From Torreya grandis (Eukaryota > Streptophyta > Pinopsida > Cupressales > Taxaceae), in contig JARHVA010002371.1 in assembly GCA_037957365.1 (NCBI GenBank), positions 124,001-188,000 of the forward strand: 64,000 bases of DNA, read 5' to 3'. Positions 9,769 to 20,750 of the stretch are shown in pieces (position 1 is the stretch's first letter; each line of letters begins with the position of its first letter). Below the pieces are notes generated by a model that did no database searches, was not told the origin of the DNA, and saw only the letters and a list, made by a program, of their open reading frames with translations. Made by a program: the position numbers and the translations under genes.

Positions 9769-10579
9769 CTTCAAGCTCCCACCTGAAGACAACCTACCAC
9801 ACATCCCGTGGTGTACCACCTGTCATCCGAGTAACCTGCCACATCCGAACCTACAACCCCTGTAGTGAAGCTCTGACCCTGCATAGCAACACCTGCTGCC
9901 GGTCCATCTCAAAAAACCTGAGAACCCACTTCCCCGAATTGGCTCCTAACTCTGACAGCTCCCAATGCATGGGAATATTCAGGTCTATACCAGACCTCAT
10001 GTGATTTCAGACACTGTACCTGTCCAGCCCTTAGTGTGCTCCGGTTCTGCATCTCGAACCTCGCCAACACCTTATTCACATCAGCTCCCACTCGAGACAA
10101 AATCAACCTGTGATCTCCATGCCTCCCATGTCAAAGAATTTCGCTGCTCCAAATTCCTCATGACATGCCACTGAACTAATCTTACCCTTAGCTCAGCAAA
10201 ACCCTGTATGTACTAACCCTGCTAGCAAATATACCATCCACATACAGCAACAAAATGATGTCGCGACTCATCATCCACTTGGTAAGGCAAACCACAGTAG
10301 TTACCTGACACTGACTGAAGCCATGCTTCGTCCTCCACCTGTCAAACCTGGTACCACTGTCCTGCAGCTCCTCAAGACCATATGCCTGGTCTTTCGTCTC
10401 ACGTATCCGTTCTCTCTATTCTTCTACTAAGGCATCCATTCGTCTCTGTGCTTTCATCCAGCTGGCAAACCTACCAAAACACCCGTCTGGTTCTGCTCCA
10501 AGGAATCACATCCTCATCCATGCTAAGCTCACACCTATTTTCTGGATCCTTCCTGCTCTACAATCAGCAACAAGTATGA
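9769..10579 (-). pseudogene. RT and RNase H fragments, dimer unit B
   Basis: Same arrangement as unit A shifted by 3239 bases, including the YVDG catalytic change at 10233-10244 and the RNase H start. By eye it differs from A at about 10 of the first 250 internal bases, nearly all transitions. Confidence 0.8.
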
Positions 10580-10905
10580 AGAAGAAGAACACGAATTTGA
10601 GGGCCTACTTACACCTTCAGTCTTCCGTATGGGTGTTTGAGACTCCTTGACAGCTTGCTGTCCACCCAAAATTGGTTACAGTGACCGACCTCGGTCACCC
10701 CACAGTCTGCATCCGACCGACGTCGATTTCATGCGTCCGTACCTGACTACCAACCTGCCAGCGCTGGTGTCCCTACTGCCGACGTCGGTCCTCCTGACCG
10801 ACATCGGTCTTACCTACTGCCGACGTCGATCCCATGACCGACGTCGGTCTTACTCTGCCCGACATCGCCGGCTTCGGTCTGCACATGACCGACATCGGCA
10901 CCTGT

Positions 10906-11682
10906 CTATTCGACGCCGGTTCCTCCTGACCGATGCCGGTGTCTGTGTTCGCCTGTGAGTGATGACTTTTTACCCGCGAGCTCCTTTGGATCAAAACCCA
11001 TGTCCAAACTGCTCTGCTCAGATGTATCCAACCTCATCCACTGAACTCTGTCCGCCATCTCCTCCAAGAACACCAAGGCTTTCCAGTTCTTAAGCCTATC
11101 AAATGTATCTGTCTTCCACTTAAGAACATGCATCTCCTTCCTGCTCATGTGACCAAGCCTACGAAGCCACGTCTCCGCAATAGAAGAAGAATCAGTAATA
11201 TAAACAAGTAGATAAAGTATACCTGTTTTCTTACCACCAGCTAATTCAAGTGCTACCGCTGTGAGAGTTCTTGTGCATCTCTCATCACTCAATCTTTTTG
11301 AAGAAATTAGCCAAATCTCCAAACCTGGGACCTGCATGACCTTCATCAACACCTGTGTGTTGGCCGCCTGCAATTTCAGCTTCACTTCCCCTTTGCCAAT
11401 TCTTTGGCAAAGCTTACCAGCTCCTCTACCTGGGGCTGCATAGAAAGAGGCAACCGAATCTTTTATCCAAGATTCAACTTTATCCAAGAAACCTGCAAAC
11501 ACATTCTGTGCAACAACACCTGCTACATCTGTATCTTCAGTTTTTTCATGCTGATCTGTTACCAACCAACAATATTCTTTTACCTGCTCTTTCTTTCCAT
11601 CGGACCGTGAGTAACCGTCTATGCTTTTCAACTCCTCCATTCTTAGCTTACTTTGATCTGCCGTTGCTCTACTCCCACTCAA
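10906..11682 (-). CDS. Chimeric gag-protease ORF of non-autonomous copia, unit B (258 aa)
   Basis: Same structure as the unit A ORF: MSGSRATADQSKLRM start, gag deleted to the zinc-knuckle tail GKKEQVKEYC, protease WIKDSVASF with the same Gly-to-Val change, and the GAG-pre-integrase motif LRRLGHMSRKEMHVL. It stops 32 residues earlier, inside the palindrome cluster, which shows that the C-terminal tail is not conserved. Substitutions against unit A are scattered and none interrupts the frame before the palindromes. Confidence 0.5.
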   Translation of the reverse strand: MSGSRATADQSKLRMEELKSIDGYSRSDGKKEQVKEYCWLVTDQHEKTEDTDVAGVVAQNVFAGFLDKVESWIKDSVASFYAAPGRGAGKLCQRIGKGEVKLKLQAANTQVLMKVMQVPGLEIWLISSKRLSDERCTRTLTAVALELAGGKKTGILYLLVYITDSSSIAETWLRRLGHMSRKEMHVLKWKTDTFDRLKNWKALVFLEEMADRVQWMRLDTSEQSSLDMGFDPKELAGKKSSLTGEHRHRHRSGGTGVE

Positions 11683-11739
11683 TCAGAAACCCCTGAGAGT
11701 GCCCTGTAACCAAAACACAACCTGCTTCCTGCAACTTTA

Positions 11740-11751
11740 GCTCTGATACCA
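11740..11751 (-). promoter_or_regulatory. Primer-binding site of dimer unit B
   Basis: TGGTATCAGAGC on the minus strand, two bases from LTR3; same site as in unit A. Confidence 0.9.
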
Positions 11752-11753
11752 CT

Positions 11754-12929
11754 TGTCAGGATGCGAAACACCGGAAGCATACAATTGATTACCAAATACC
11801 AAGCAACTTAATATGCGGAAATAAACCAGATTCACCAAGTAACTAGAATTCAGAATAACACAGCATATGAGAGACAATACACAACTTGTATTAACACTTT
11901 ATACAGAAAAGAATACAATAAAGAAGATGCCACTTCTTCTCCACCACCTTACAGAGGTTTGCCACACTTCAAGTGAACAGTAATTCTTCTCCCCAAAGCT
12001 CTCCCTCTCACAGGTCCCAACACCCAACTCAAATACAGAGTTGGTGTTCACCTCCCGTGCTCCACGCACAACACAAGCGCTCCACGCACTCCACAAGCAC
12101 TCTACGTGTTCCACAAGTACTCAAAGTACTTCAAGTAGATCTCTCATGAATCTGCAACAACCTGCAATTCAACAAACCATACTTATGGAAGGAACTCCCT
12201 TGCCTTCCTCTCTTGCTCTATCCGAGTACACACCTGTACTCCAAGTAGATCCTGCCTGATACTGCTCCCTGTTGTGTTGCTGTCTATATGACCTTGCACA
12301 CCTGCAAATCAAACAATGATTCTGCTCACCTGTGAACCTCGACCTTGCACACACATACACCTACAGATCAACGATCTTACTTACCATGTAGATCTCCTAT
12401 ATAGGCCATGCAACTGTGACCAAGATCCTACACTCCTGAAAAACCCAGCTGGCTCTCCAATCCAACACCAACACACCTGGTACTGAGGCACTAGGAGGAA
12501 CGCACCATTGCTCTACCTCACACACAGAAGGAGCTTATAATTATGCTCTCTTACTCCCTAGCACACTTTTCCAATACAACCATGAGTCTATTATATAGAT
12601 CTCATCCAAACAATAATTAGACATCTAATTATAATAATTAGATCCGCAGCTCTCAGTCTAAAAATAGATCTCTTCATGCAAACACTTGGTTCGTTAGCTA
12701 ACTGCCCGTAACAAGCGCAGTCCGAACCACACAGGCGACCGACGTCGGTCCCTGTCCGCCTGGGGGTCGCCGACGCCGGCCGATCTCTGACCGACGTCGG
12801 TTTCCTTCCTGTCCTATCCTACCGACGTTGGTTGGCCTGACCGACGCCGGTGTCTCTAACACTCAGCAACTCTCCTGCAACCTCCTCTGTGTCTGCATTA
12901 GTGAAGCTTTTAGCTCCACAATCCTAACA
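11754..12929 (-). repeat. LTR3 of inner dimer (1176 bp, outermost 5' LTR)
   Basis: TGTCAGG...CCTAACA on the plus strand, followed by the target duplication ATTTT. U3 palindromes include exact CCGACGTCGG at 12739-12748 and 12791-12800. One unit is mutated to CCGACGTTGG near 12831. Confidence 0.92.
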
Positions 12930-12934
12930 ATTTT
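12930..12934. repeat. Target-site duplication ATTTT, right copy (inner dimer)
   Basis: Exact repeat of 5271-5275. Removing the dimer and one ATTTT rejoins the reading of the outer copia. Confidence 0.85.
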
Positions 12935-13133
12935 GCTGATCTCTGTCCGTCACCTTCTCTTTGAAAATCAAGGCTTTTTTGCTCTTGTCATGAACATCAG
13001 ATTCTTCAAAAAATGTCACTTTCTTCTTCATACAGAAATCTTGATTCATGCTTTTCAAATTCGAAAGCATACCCTTTGACTCAAGAACATGCATCTCCTT
13101 CTTATTCATGTGACCAAGCCTATTAAGCCACAT
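12935..13133 (-). pseudogene. GAG-pre-integrase domain of outer copia
   Basis: MWLNRLGHMNKKEMHVLESK is the family's LxRLGHMSxKGMxxL motif that normally precedes integrase. The frame continues as KKALIFKEKVTDRDQQ and is then cut by the inner dimer. No integrase HHCC or DDE follows on the other side of the dimer; the palindrome block comes instead. Confidence 0.8.
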
Positions 13134-13250
13134 CTTTGAATTTACAGCTGAAGTAGATAACTCAAAAAGATAATCAGTAATACAAGTAGATAGATAAAAC
13201 GTACCTACTTTCTTACCTCTTGCTACAACAAGTGCACCCTTGATAACCTT

Positions 13251-13575
13251 TCAAGAGTCCGCTGTGAGAGTTACTGTGCAACCCTCATCACCCAAACTTC
13301 TTACAAAAATCAAATTTCGCTCCAAAACTGGGACATGCATGACCTCTTTCAACACCCATGTGTTACCTATTTGCAATTTCAGCTTCACTTTCCCTTTGCC
13401 AACCATTTGACAAGGCTTACCATCCCCTAAACAAATTTCTCCAAAGTCTCCCTGGACATACTCATGAAAAAATTTCTTATTTGGGGATGCATGAAAAGAG
13501 GCACCAGAATCTAAAACCCAAGATTTTACTTTATCCAAAGAACATACCAGAGCATCCTGAGCAACAACACTTGCA
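13251..13575 (-). pseudogene. Copia aspartic protease of outer element
   Basis: VKSWVLDSGASFHASP gives an intact DSG active site, unlike the DSV of the nested dimer. It continues with LGDGKPCQMVGKGKVKLKL, MHVPVLERNLI and LGDEGCTVTLTA, all standard copia protease landmarks. A stop separates it from the GAG-pre-integrase part at 12935-13133, so the polyprotein is interrupted. Confidence 0.8.
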
Positions 13576-13599
13576 ACAATACCTGCAACACCTGCTTCT

Positions 13600-14390
13600 T
13601 CATGTCCTTCATGCTGATCTTCATCCGACCTGCAATCTCTCTTTACGTGCCCTTGCTTTTCACATTTTCAGTAAGTTATTCTACCATACCTGGACTTGGA
13701 TCTCCTGCCTATCTTGGACCTTGATCTCCCATGCTCGATCTTCTCTCTTTGCTTTCTCCTGCTTTCCACACTCAAAGCATATCCTGATGATTCACCTGTG
13801 CTTTTCCTGCGAATTTCTTCATTCAAGATTACACTCACAACATCATCCACTTTTAAGATTTTTGAAGTAGACGCAGTATTACTAACTGCCATTACCAAAC
13901 TTTCCCAACTTTCAGGGAATGAGCATAAGATTAAGAGAGCCTTAATTTTATCATAAAAAATAATATTGATTGAATTTAACTGGTTTACCAAACCATGGAA
14001 ATCACTAAGATGACTATGTACAGATCCACCTTCCAACATTTGCAAATTAAATAATTACTTCATAAGAAATACCTTATTCGAAGCTGAGGGTTTTTCATAT
14101 AAATTTGCCAAAGATTCCATCAACTCTGTCGTTGTTTTACCTTGAGATAAGTTGAAAATCACAGACGATGCAAGACTCAACCTTATAGATCCCAGAGCCT
14201 TCTGATCAAGAACCTCCCATTCTTCATCCTTCATATCCCGGGGCTTGCAATCAACCCCACCCAACGGTAAATACAAATCTTTCTGATACAGATAATCTTC
14301 AATCTGCATCCTCCATAATTGATAGTTCTTGCCATTAAACTTTTCCATTCGTAGCTTACTTTTTTCTGCCATTGCTCTACTCCCACTCAA
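13600..14390 (-). pseudogene. Copia gag of outer element, near full length but broken
   Basis: Starts MSGSRAMAEKSKLRMEKFNG and continues KNYQLWRMQIEDYLYQK, the gag N-terminal domain; this frame runs to 14055 (111 aa). After a short interruption the next frame (125 aa, 13668-14045) gives SHLSDFHGLVNQLNSI and the basic stretch before the zinc knuckle. The knuckle near 13645-13680 reads KCEKQGHVKRDC; its first Cys is Tyr and a stop precedes it. This is the only family member here that keeps the gag body, so it shows what the shorter copies have lost. Confidence 0.82.
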
Positions 14391-14468
14391 ACAGAGACCC
14401 CTGTGAGTAATCTGTAATCAACACACACTAACCAGATCTGATACAACCTGTTAGTATCTCAACAAAAA

Positions 14469-14480
14469 GCTCTGATACCA
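14469..14480 (-). promoter_or_regulatory. Primer-binding site of outer copia
   Basis: TGGTATCAGAGC on the minus strand, two bases inside the 5' LTR end at 14483; complementary to initiator tRNA-Met. Confidence 0.9.
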
Positions 14481-14482
14481 GT

Positions 14483-15383
14483 TGATGGAGAATTAAAAAC
14501 AACACACCTGTTTTGATCTCACTTGTTAGGATCTTGCTCCTCAGAAAGAGCACAATCTGATTACCACATACAAGCAATTAAACATGCGAAATTAACCAGA
14601 AGTACAAGTAACTAGAATTCACAAATAACACAGAATATGAGAGACAATACACAATCTTGTATTAATATTCATCTAAAAAGAAAATACAATAAAGAAGATG
14701 CCACCTCTTCTCCACACCTCTCAGAAGCTTCCCACACCTCAAGTGTACACAGTAATTTTTTTCAAGAGTTCACTCTCCTACCAAAAATGGTCCTAACACA
14801 CAACTTAAACACAGAATTGGTGTTCACCTCCAATCAGTTAGTAATAACCCTGCCAGTACACAATTACTCAAAGTACTTCAAGTAGATCTCTCATAAGCTT
14901 GCAACAACCTGCAACTCAACAGACCTTACTTACACATGTAGATCTTCAAACGTGGCCTTGCACCCCTGCTGACCAAGATCCTACAACTGAGAGAAATCTT
15001 TTTCTTGCCTTAATTACAATACATGTCAATGGATCTATAAATAGATCCCAGACTTAAACAATAACTTAGACTTTTAATTTACAATAATTAGACATGCAGC
15101 TCGAGACTATAATTAGCCCTTAACATGCAAACACTTGGTTCAAAGAACTAACTGTCTGTGCAACGAACAGTTTTGAAATCGCCACAGGCGATCGACATCG
15201 GTTCTTGTCTGCCTAGAGGTGACCGACGTCGGCCGACTTCCTGTCGATGCCGGTTGTCTTCAGTTCACACCTGCCGATGTCGGTTGCCTTCTGCACTATA
15301 CTCTGCCGACGTCGGTCTCCCTGAAACTCAGCAACCTCCTCCATGTCTACAATAGTTGAAGCTTTTAGCTCCACAACCTAACA
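14483..15383 (-). repeat. 5' LTR of outer copia element (901 bp)
   Basis: Plus strand TGATGG...CCTAACA, partner of 3087-3982. Better preserved palindromes than the left LTR: exact CCGACGTCGG at 15223-15232 and 15306-15315. A TATTTATAG sequence near 15040 on the minus strand is a possible TATA box. Confidence 0.9.
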
Positions 15384-15388
15384 CTAAC
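15384..15388. repeat. Target-site duplication CTAAC, right copy (outer copia)
   Basis: Exact repeat of 3082-3086. Confidence 0.85.
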
Positions 15389-16884
15389 TATGACGAATTT
15401 ACATTCTGTAATCCACTATCATATTTTCAACGTACAATACAAGTAACTTCCCTGGGCGATACACCCATCTTAGGTACATCACAAGAACAAATGATCGAAG
15501 GCTTCCTATGGTTAGGCTACATAAATAATTAGGGGGTTTTCTGATATAATTGAAGGTATGTGGAAGCACATATCTGTATACATCACTATCTAATTGGCCT
15601 ATGTATTGGGGCTAACTTCTAACTCCACATATCTTAGGAAAACTGAAATCTGCTTAGCTCGAAACAATGCCTCTCAGTGAGTTTTAAAACTATTGAACAC
15701 AATTTATTCCTAAGAGAAAAAAATATAGATTTGGGAAAAAATTTAATGCCACCACTCTATTGCCATTTTATAATAATCAAGATCTCGTTAGGGTGAGGTG
15801 AGAGCATACAATGGACAAAATTAATTAACTTTAACTCATTGAAGCTTCTGTAGAAAATGGCCTTGGAAAGTGCTCTGATATTAGATATTATGATCAATTT
15901 TGAAATAAATTAGAACCATATTGAAAATATACGGTATTAAAATTGAAAATAAATGGAAATAAATAATTGCATTAAAAAAAAGCATAATTGCATTATAATT
16001 ATCGCTGGCCTCTTCGATGGGGCAGACTCCTTTGAGCCAACACAATTCAATATAATTCGTAGATGACTTCTCACTAGTCTAAACTTGTATTTATACTAAT
16101 TCATCACTAACTAACTATTACTCCCCGTGAACTTGAGATTATTACAATGTGTTCAAGGGACATTTTAAAAAGTATATGTGTTCGTAGCCTTCTATTAAGG
16201 AAACATATTACAAAAAAATGGTTAGGACGAAGGGTCATAACAACGAACAAATTTAAAATACATGCTATAAAGGTTGAAATGACTAACATGAAAACTCAAT
16301 TCTCAATCAACTTACACTTTCAATAATACTCTTTAAATACAACCATTGTGAAGACAAATCTTTGTAAAATCTAACATAACTCAAGAATAAGAATAATTAT
16401 ATATTCCAATTGATATAAGGCCTACCACACACCTTATCGATAGACTTATCATGACTATGGATGTTGATCACAGAAAAAACATATGAAGTCAATGCTAAAA
16501 AAATCACTATCATAATGCCAACCCACATAAGTTTGATGCATTCCTGTACATTGCAAGAGACGAGCAAAATAAATTGGCTTCCATTTCCACTTCTATTTCA
16601 TATACTCGAGTTATTAATATTTGCAATTATTTCTATATCATCCCCTAGAGTTCCATATGTGCCAACATTTTTAGGTATGGGGCGGGGTACCACTCGCTTT
16701 TCAACCGATTAACATGCCTATTTATTAAAGAGCATCATATACACTCTCTTGATTACTACATAAAAGTCTACTTCCAATCTCTTCTAATGTATCTTCTCAT
16801 GAGCAAACTGTTCTAGCCTTGCATATTAAAATATTGCAGTTAGAAAAAGGTGTTTTGAAAGTTACACACACATTAGATTTTTAT
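15389..16884. other. No gene seen; A/T-rich sequence
   Basis: No domain recognised in either strand. Part of it may be the leader of the plus-strand gypsy remnant that follows, or the far side of the sequence split by the copia insertion. A short open frame at 16461-16712 has no recognisable motif. Confidence 0.4.
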
Positions 16885-17950
16885 ACTTAGCGTAACAATT
16901 CTTTGGCACTTGAAACCACCTCTTACCCATTACCAACAAGTTTTATAGCACCTAAGTTACCACTTTATGAGGTTTATAGTGATTCTAAGCATCATTTTTG
17001 TTCCTTCCATGCAACCTGCTTGGACTATGCTTACAATGATAAATTACTCACCAAGATGTTTCTAAGAAGTTTCAAAGATTGCTCTATGACAGTTCTATGA
17101 TATCCCTATTCAATTAGTTAGAGCATCCAATCCATTGAAAAATTAAATTTTAACACATTTTTCTATCAACATTGTTAAAAAACTATCCATGCACAAATTG
17201 TCAAACTCAAGCAAGGGTCAAATGAGTCAATTAGTGAATATGTTCTTCGATAAAATACCATACTAGCAAAGATGACTAACTTTATGCCAGATGATGAATT
17301 ACAAGATATATTCACTATAAAACTACTAGCACCACTCTTTGAATCAAATCATGTTTGATAAATTTAGATCCATTAATGAGCTATGCCACATAATCAAAGA
17401 AAAAGAAGTCAAGCTTATAACATTGAACAATCTAAAATATGCAATAGGTGTTTTATCTACATCAAATGTCAAGTTTCAAAGCAATCCAAACTATAAAGTC
17501 AAATCTAATTAAAACAAAAATGAAGTAAAAGTAATAGTTAATGCAATCTCACACAAATTGAACAAGCTTCAATTGACAACTCCATCAAGAAGACAATTTA
17601 CAAGGTTACCACAACCTCCTCATATCTTGTTACAAAACCTAATTGATTACAGTCTCATAACTCTACATGATCCATTTGAATTTGATTTGACCAAGCCTCA
17701 ACCTAAGGGCTTTGACAGTAATGCATATTGTGATTATGATAGATGCATTGGACATTCCATGAATAAGTGTTATAGGCTAAGGCATAAAATGCAAGATCTT
17801 ATCGATGATAATACTATTACGGTAAACACACCCATAAATCAAGTCAAACCACAACAAAATGACAATGTAAAATTGTCAATATTCAATAGTCCTTTCTCAA
17901 ATCATGGTACAGTTGAAAATGTAGAAAATTTAGAAGTACGTCATGCGTAA
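16885..17950 (+). pseudogene. Tat-type Ty3/gypsy gag (decayed)
   Basis: Gag of the large Tat/Ogre-like gypsy group. N-terminal capsid motif YPLPTSFIAPKLPLYEVYS is followed by CLDYAYNDKLLTKMFLRSF (16903-17100). ESISEYVLR and MTNFMPDDELQDIF follow around 17220-17310. The C-terminal knuckle region YCDYDRCIGHSMNKCYRLRH (about 17720-17790) is followed by MQDLIDD. Stops occur between the pieces. The same three landmarks appear in the remnants at 29.2-30.7 kb (minus) and, more loosely, 61-62 kb (plus). Confidence 0.8.
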
Positions 17951-18034
17951 AATACACTTCCTCCTCCTTAGTTCTATGGGCATCCAATAGACATAATTAT
18001 TGGAAAATTTACCAACACATTAACACAATGCCTA

Positions 18035-18480
18035 GTGATAAAATTTGATGACAACAAAATTAATGATGATGATTCAAATAGACATGCATTTTTTATTAGA
18101 GCATATATCAACAAACAACCTACTCACAATGTTGTGATTAATAACGGGTCAAGTGAAAATGCATGTACAATGACACTACTCCACATTCTTGGATACATAA
18201 AACAAGATTTAAAGTTACATCAAAAAGTAGTCAAAACATTTGATGAGCATACATTAGATACTTTTAGACATATAATGTTGCCTCTCCACATGATTCTAGT
18301 AACAATGGTTATTCCATTTTTTACTTTTATCGATCACATGAGTATTCAATATGTTATTAGGACACATTTGGGTACAAAATATCCGTGAAGTATCATCTAT
18401 AATGCATATATGCCTCAAGTACATACATTGTAATCAAGTGGTCAAAGTTTAAAGTATCCCATATGAGTACCCTCCACAGT
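18035..18480 (+). pseudogene. Tat-type gypsy protease (decayed)
   Basis: AFFIRAYINKQPTHNVVINN followed by GSSENACTMTLLHILGY matches the protease that follows Tat gag, where the usual active site is VVIDNGSS; here Asp has become Asn. DEHTLDTFRHIMLPL and FIDHMSIQYVI follow. The frame ends at 18388 and weak similarity continues to about 18480. No RT or integrase follows. Confidence 0.75.
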
Positions 18481-19936
18481 CAGTGGTAATTCATTCTCCT
18501 CCCCCACGACCACCACGGTTGTGGCACCCATTCAAGAGCACAATTCAAAATTAATTGTGGCACCTTTACAAAATCTTTTTGTACAATCAATTCAAAGGAA
18601 ACATGTATATTATCCCGAGCAATGAGCTTCATATTAGAGTTAATCAAGGTTTAGAGAAGTATAAATCTCTTATACTGCATCTTAAGGTAGTACCTTAGAT
18701 AGTTCAACGTGTTCCACAATGAAAAAAAGAAATGTATTCTTCTCCCATTCCACAACAAACTCCACTGAGTCTCGCATCTTCTCTAGTTGTACATGGTAAC
18801 ATAATCTATAAGCAGTGATGAGGATAATTACAATACAACACTCGATGTTTTTTTAGATTCAAATACACCTACTTATAATACTTTTCATCCATGAAAATTC
18901 AAACTCCAACTATATTATCTAAGCACACACTATGATATTCACATTGATGGGATCATAAAATAGTATCATTTAAAAACATAAAAAATGCAAAAAAAAAAAT
19001 TCAAAAATAAAAAAGTAGAATTTTGCAAAAAATTATAAAAAATTCAAAATATTTACATAAAATAAAAAATAAGACCTAAGCATGACGTGAGATGCTAATT
19101 TATTTTTTTACATATTATTTATCATATATGATTGGTAGATAACATATATTTTTTCATATACATATGTATTTCATGAGGTATATGAGTGTGATGCATGATA
19201 TATATGATACATTTATTTTTAGATGTCAGAATCTCTTTTACCCAGTGGCCATCGTCATGCTAAAGGCATTTAAATCTATAGGTTATGCTATCATAGATTA
19301 TATATATCTATGACCTCAAATACAATATTGAACTACATATCTTACAAGTGTCATGTTAATTACTCATATTTTACATTATGTTACATATGCTACCTTGCTA
19401 TAATGTGAGATTCATACATATGGATATGATAGACTAGTTTTTATTTGTTTCATGATATTTAAATAGTTTACTTTCTTGCATATTATCTTTAACATTGCTT
19501 GTTTATTGTGTGTGGCCCGTGGCCCTTGTGTGAAAATGATTTTAACATATTTATTAGATCATTGCTTGGTATGTGCAACATTTGAATATGTCCATTGTTT
19601 GTGGTCCTTAGCCTTATGTGCGCAATATTTATTTATGAAACATTTGAACATATCCATTATATGGAACCTTTTACCTTATTGCGTGACATTATTGCCTATT
19701 GTGCTTCTGTATTTTTTGAGCTTGATTAATAGTGTCATGATACATATCATGCATTTTTACTATGGTTATTTAACTGCGTGTTTCATTGCTAAATCTATCT
19801 ATACATAACAATTATATGTCTCACATTCGAAATATTACATACATGCTTCAATGACAATTGTAATTTTATGATGACATAATCTCTACATGTTGACATAATT
19901 TTATATGATCATATATTTATTACATTATAACTTCTC

Positions 19937-19979
19937 TTTTGAGATGAGTGACTAGTATGCTACATCCCTCATCTCAAAA
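19937..19979. repeat. Hairpin with 12-bp perfect arms
   Basis: TTTTGAGATGAG at 19937-19948 and CTCATCTCAAAA at 19968-19979 are exact reverse complements around a 19-base loop. It could be a remnant of a small inverted-repeat transposon, but no flanking duplication was found. Confidence 0.7.
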
Positions 19980-20722
19980 AAGGGCAACACAATGGGCTTG
20001 TCTTAGAGATCCAAACCTCCATAAATAAATTTAAGACAATACAAGTTCAAAAATATAATATATGTTAAAACATATAGAGTATAGATTTTCAAAGATACAA
20101 ACTGATACAAAAACAATATTTTTAATAAATTATAGGTTTTCAAAGATTCAAATTGATTTATAAATTAAACATATGAAACTATATCAACACATTGATATAA
20201 ATTTTGGTGGCATATGACATGCATATGCACTCACTTTTCAAAGACTTAAAGCACAAAATCATACACACTTGAATGCACATGTATGAGAATATGAAAAATA
20301 GTTACAAGATCAAAGTTACAGGTTGAAATACAATTACGATTGAGTATATAGGTGCATATCTTCTATATTATTGACAAAATTTAGATGGCATGATACACAT
20401 TCATGCTCATGCTTATTCAAAGTTTTAAAGTTAAAAAATTCAAAGTTTAAAGGGAAAAAATTCAAAGTTCAAAGGCAAAATGTTTCACTTCAAATCAAAA
20501 TTTATGAGCGATGTGGTCATGATGAGAGCATGGATACTCTTCATTCTCTTTTGATCATGTAAATTATAATCAAGATCCATCTGCAACAGTGAGATTAAAA
20601 TATGTGTGGGTGATGCATGTTTGAGTCTAGTGACACTCAACTTCCTTGGAATCACTTTTAGAAAACCTAACAAAGATCTACATTTTTAGCTTAGTACATT
20701 GTGTACTATTCTCTCTACATGA

Positions 20723-20750
20723 GAGTTGGAAGAATGCATCTTTCCAACTC
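20723..20750. repeat. Short hairpin with 9-bp arms
   Basis: GAGTTGGAA and TTCCAACTC are reverse complements around a 10-base loop. Confidence 0.55.

Larger units (their letters stand above)
5276..12929 (-). mobile_element. Tandem dimer copia element: LTR-internal-LTR-internal-LTR
   Basis: Three LTRs of identical length (1176 bp: 5276-6451, 8515-9690, 11754-12929) alternate with two internal regions of identical length (2063 bp: 6452-8514, 9691-11753). The period is exactly 3239 bp with no indel between copies in the parts I aligned. Only the outer ends carry the target duplication ATTTT; neither junction at the middle LTR has flanking host sequence. Each internal region has its own PBS and PPT. 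It is inserted in the same orientation within the interior of a related element. Counted by eye over about 370 bases, LTR1 differs from LTR2 at about 10 sites and LTR2 from LTR3 at about 6, mostly transitions. Confidence 0.92.
3087..15383 (-). mobile_element. Outer non-autonomous Ty1/copia element, interrupted by a nested dimer
   Basis: LTRs at both ends (3087-3982 and 14483-15383), a PBS at 14469-14480, a PPT at 3983-3995 and a 5-bp target duplication define one element on the minus strand. Without the insertion at 5276-12929 and the second ATTTT, it is about 4.6 kb. Its interior holds most of gag, protease, the GAG-pre-integrase domain, a palindrome-rich block, fragments of RT, and RNase H. 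Integrase and the middle of RT are missing, so it could not move alone. Reading is continuous across the insertion: ALIFKEKVTDRDQQ on the right continues as NSEQRKGDLDKGL on the left, matching sister copies. The LTRs differ by roughly 7% over their first 230 bases (counted by eye), the oldest of the family here. Confidence 0.9.

Noticed and set aside
5276..12929. Satellite DNA with a 3.2 kb unit
   Set aside because: The unit has LTR, PBS, PPT and pol landmarks, only two units are present, and a single target duplication flanks the set.
13358..13870. 170-codon plus-strand open frame
   Set aside because: Antisense to copia protease and gag on the minus strand, whose motifs (VLDSGASFHASP, QGHVKRDC) are unmistakable.
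19476..19808. 110-codon hydrophobic open frame that could suggest a small membrane protein
   Set aside because: Contains a diverged internal DNA repeat, lies in A/T-rich DNA, and shows no recognisable family or splice context.
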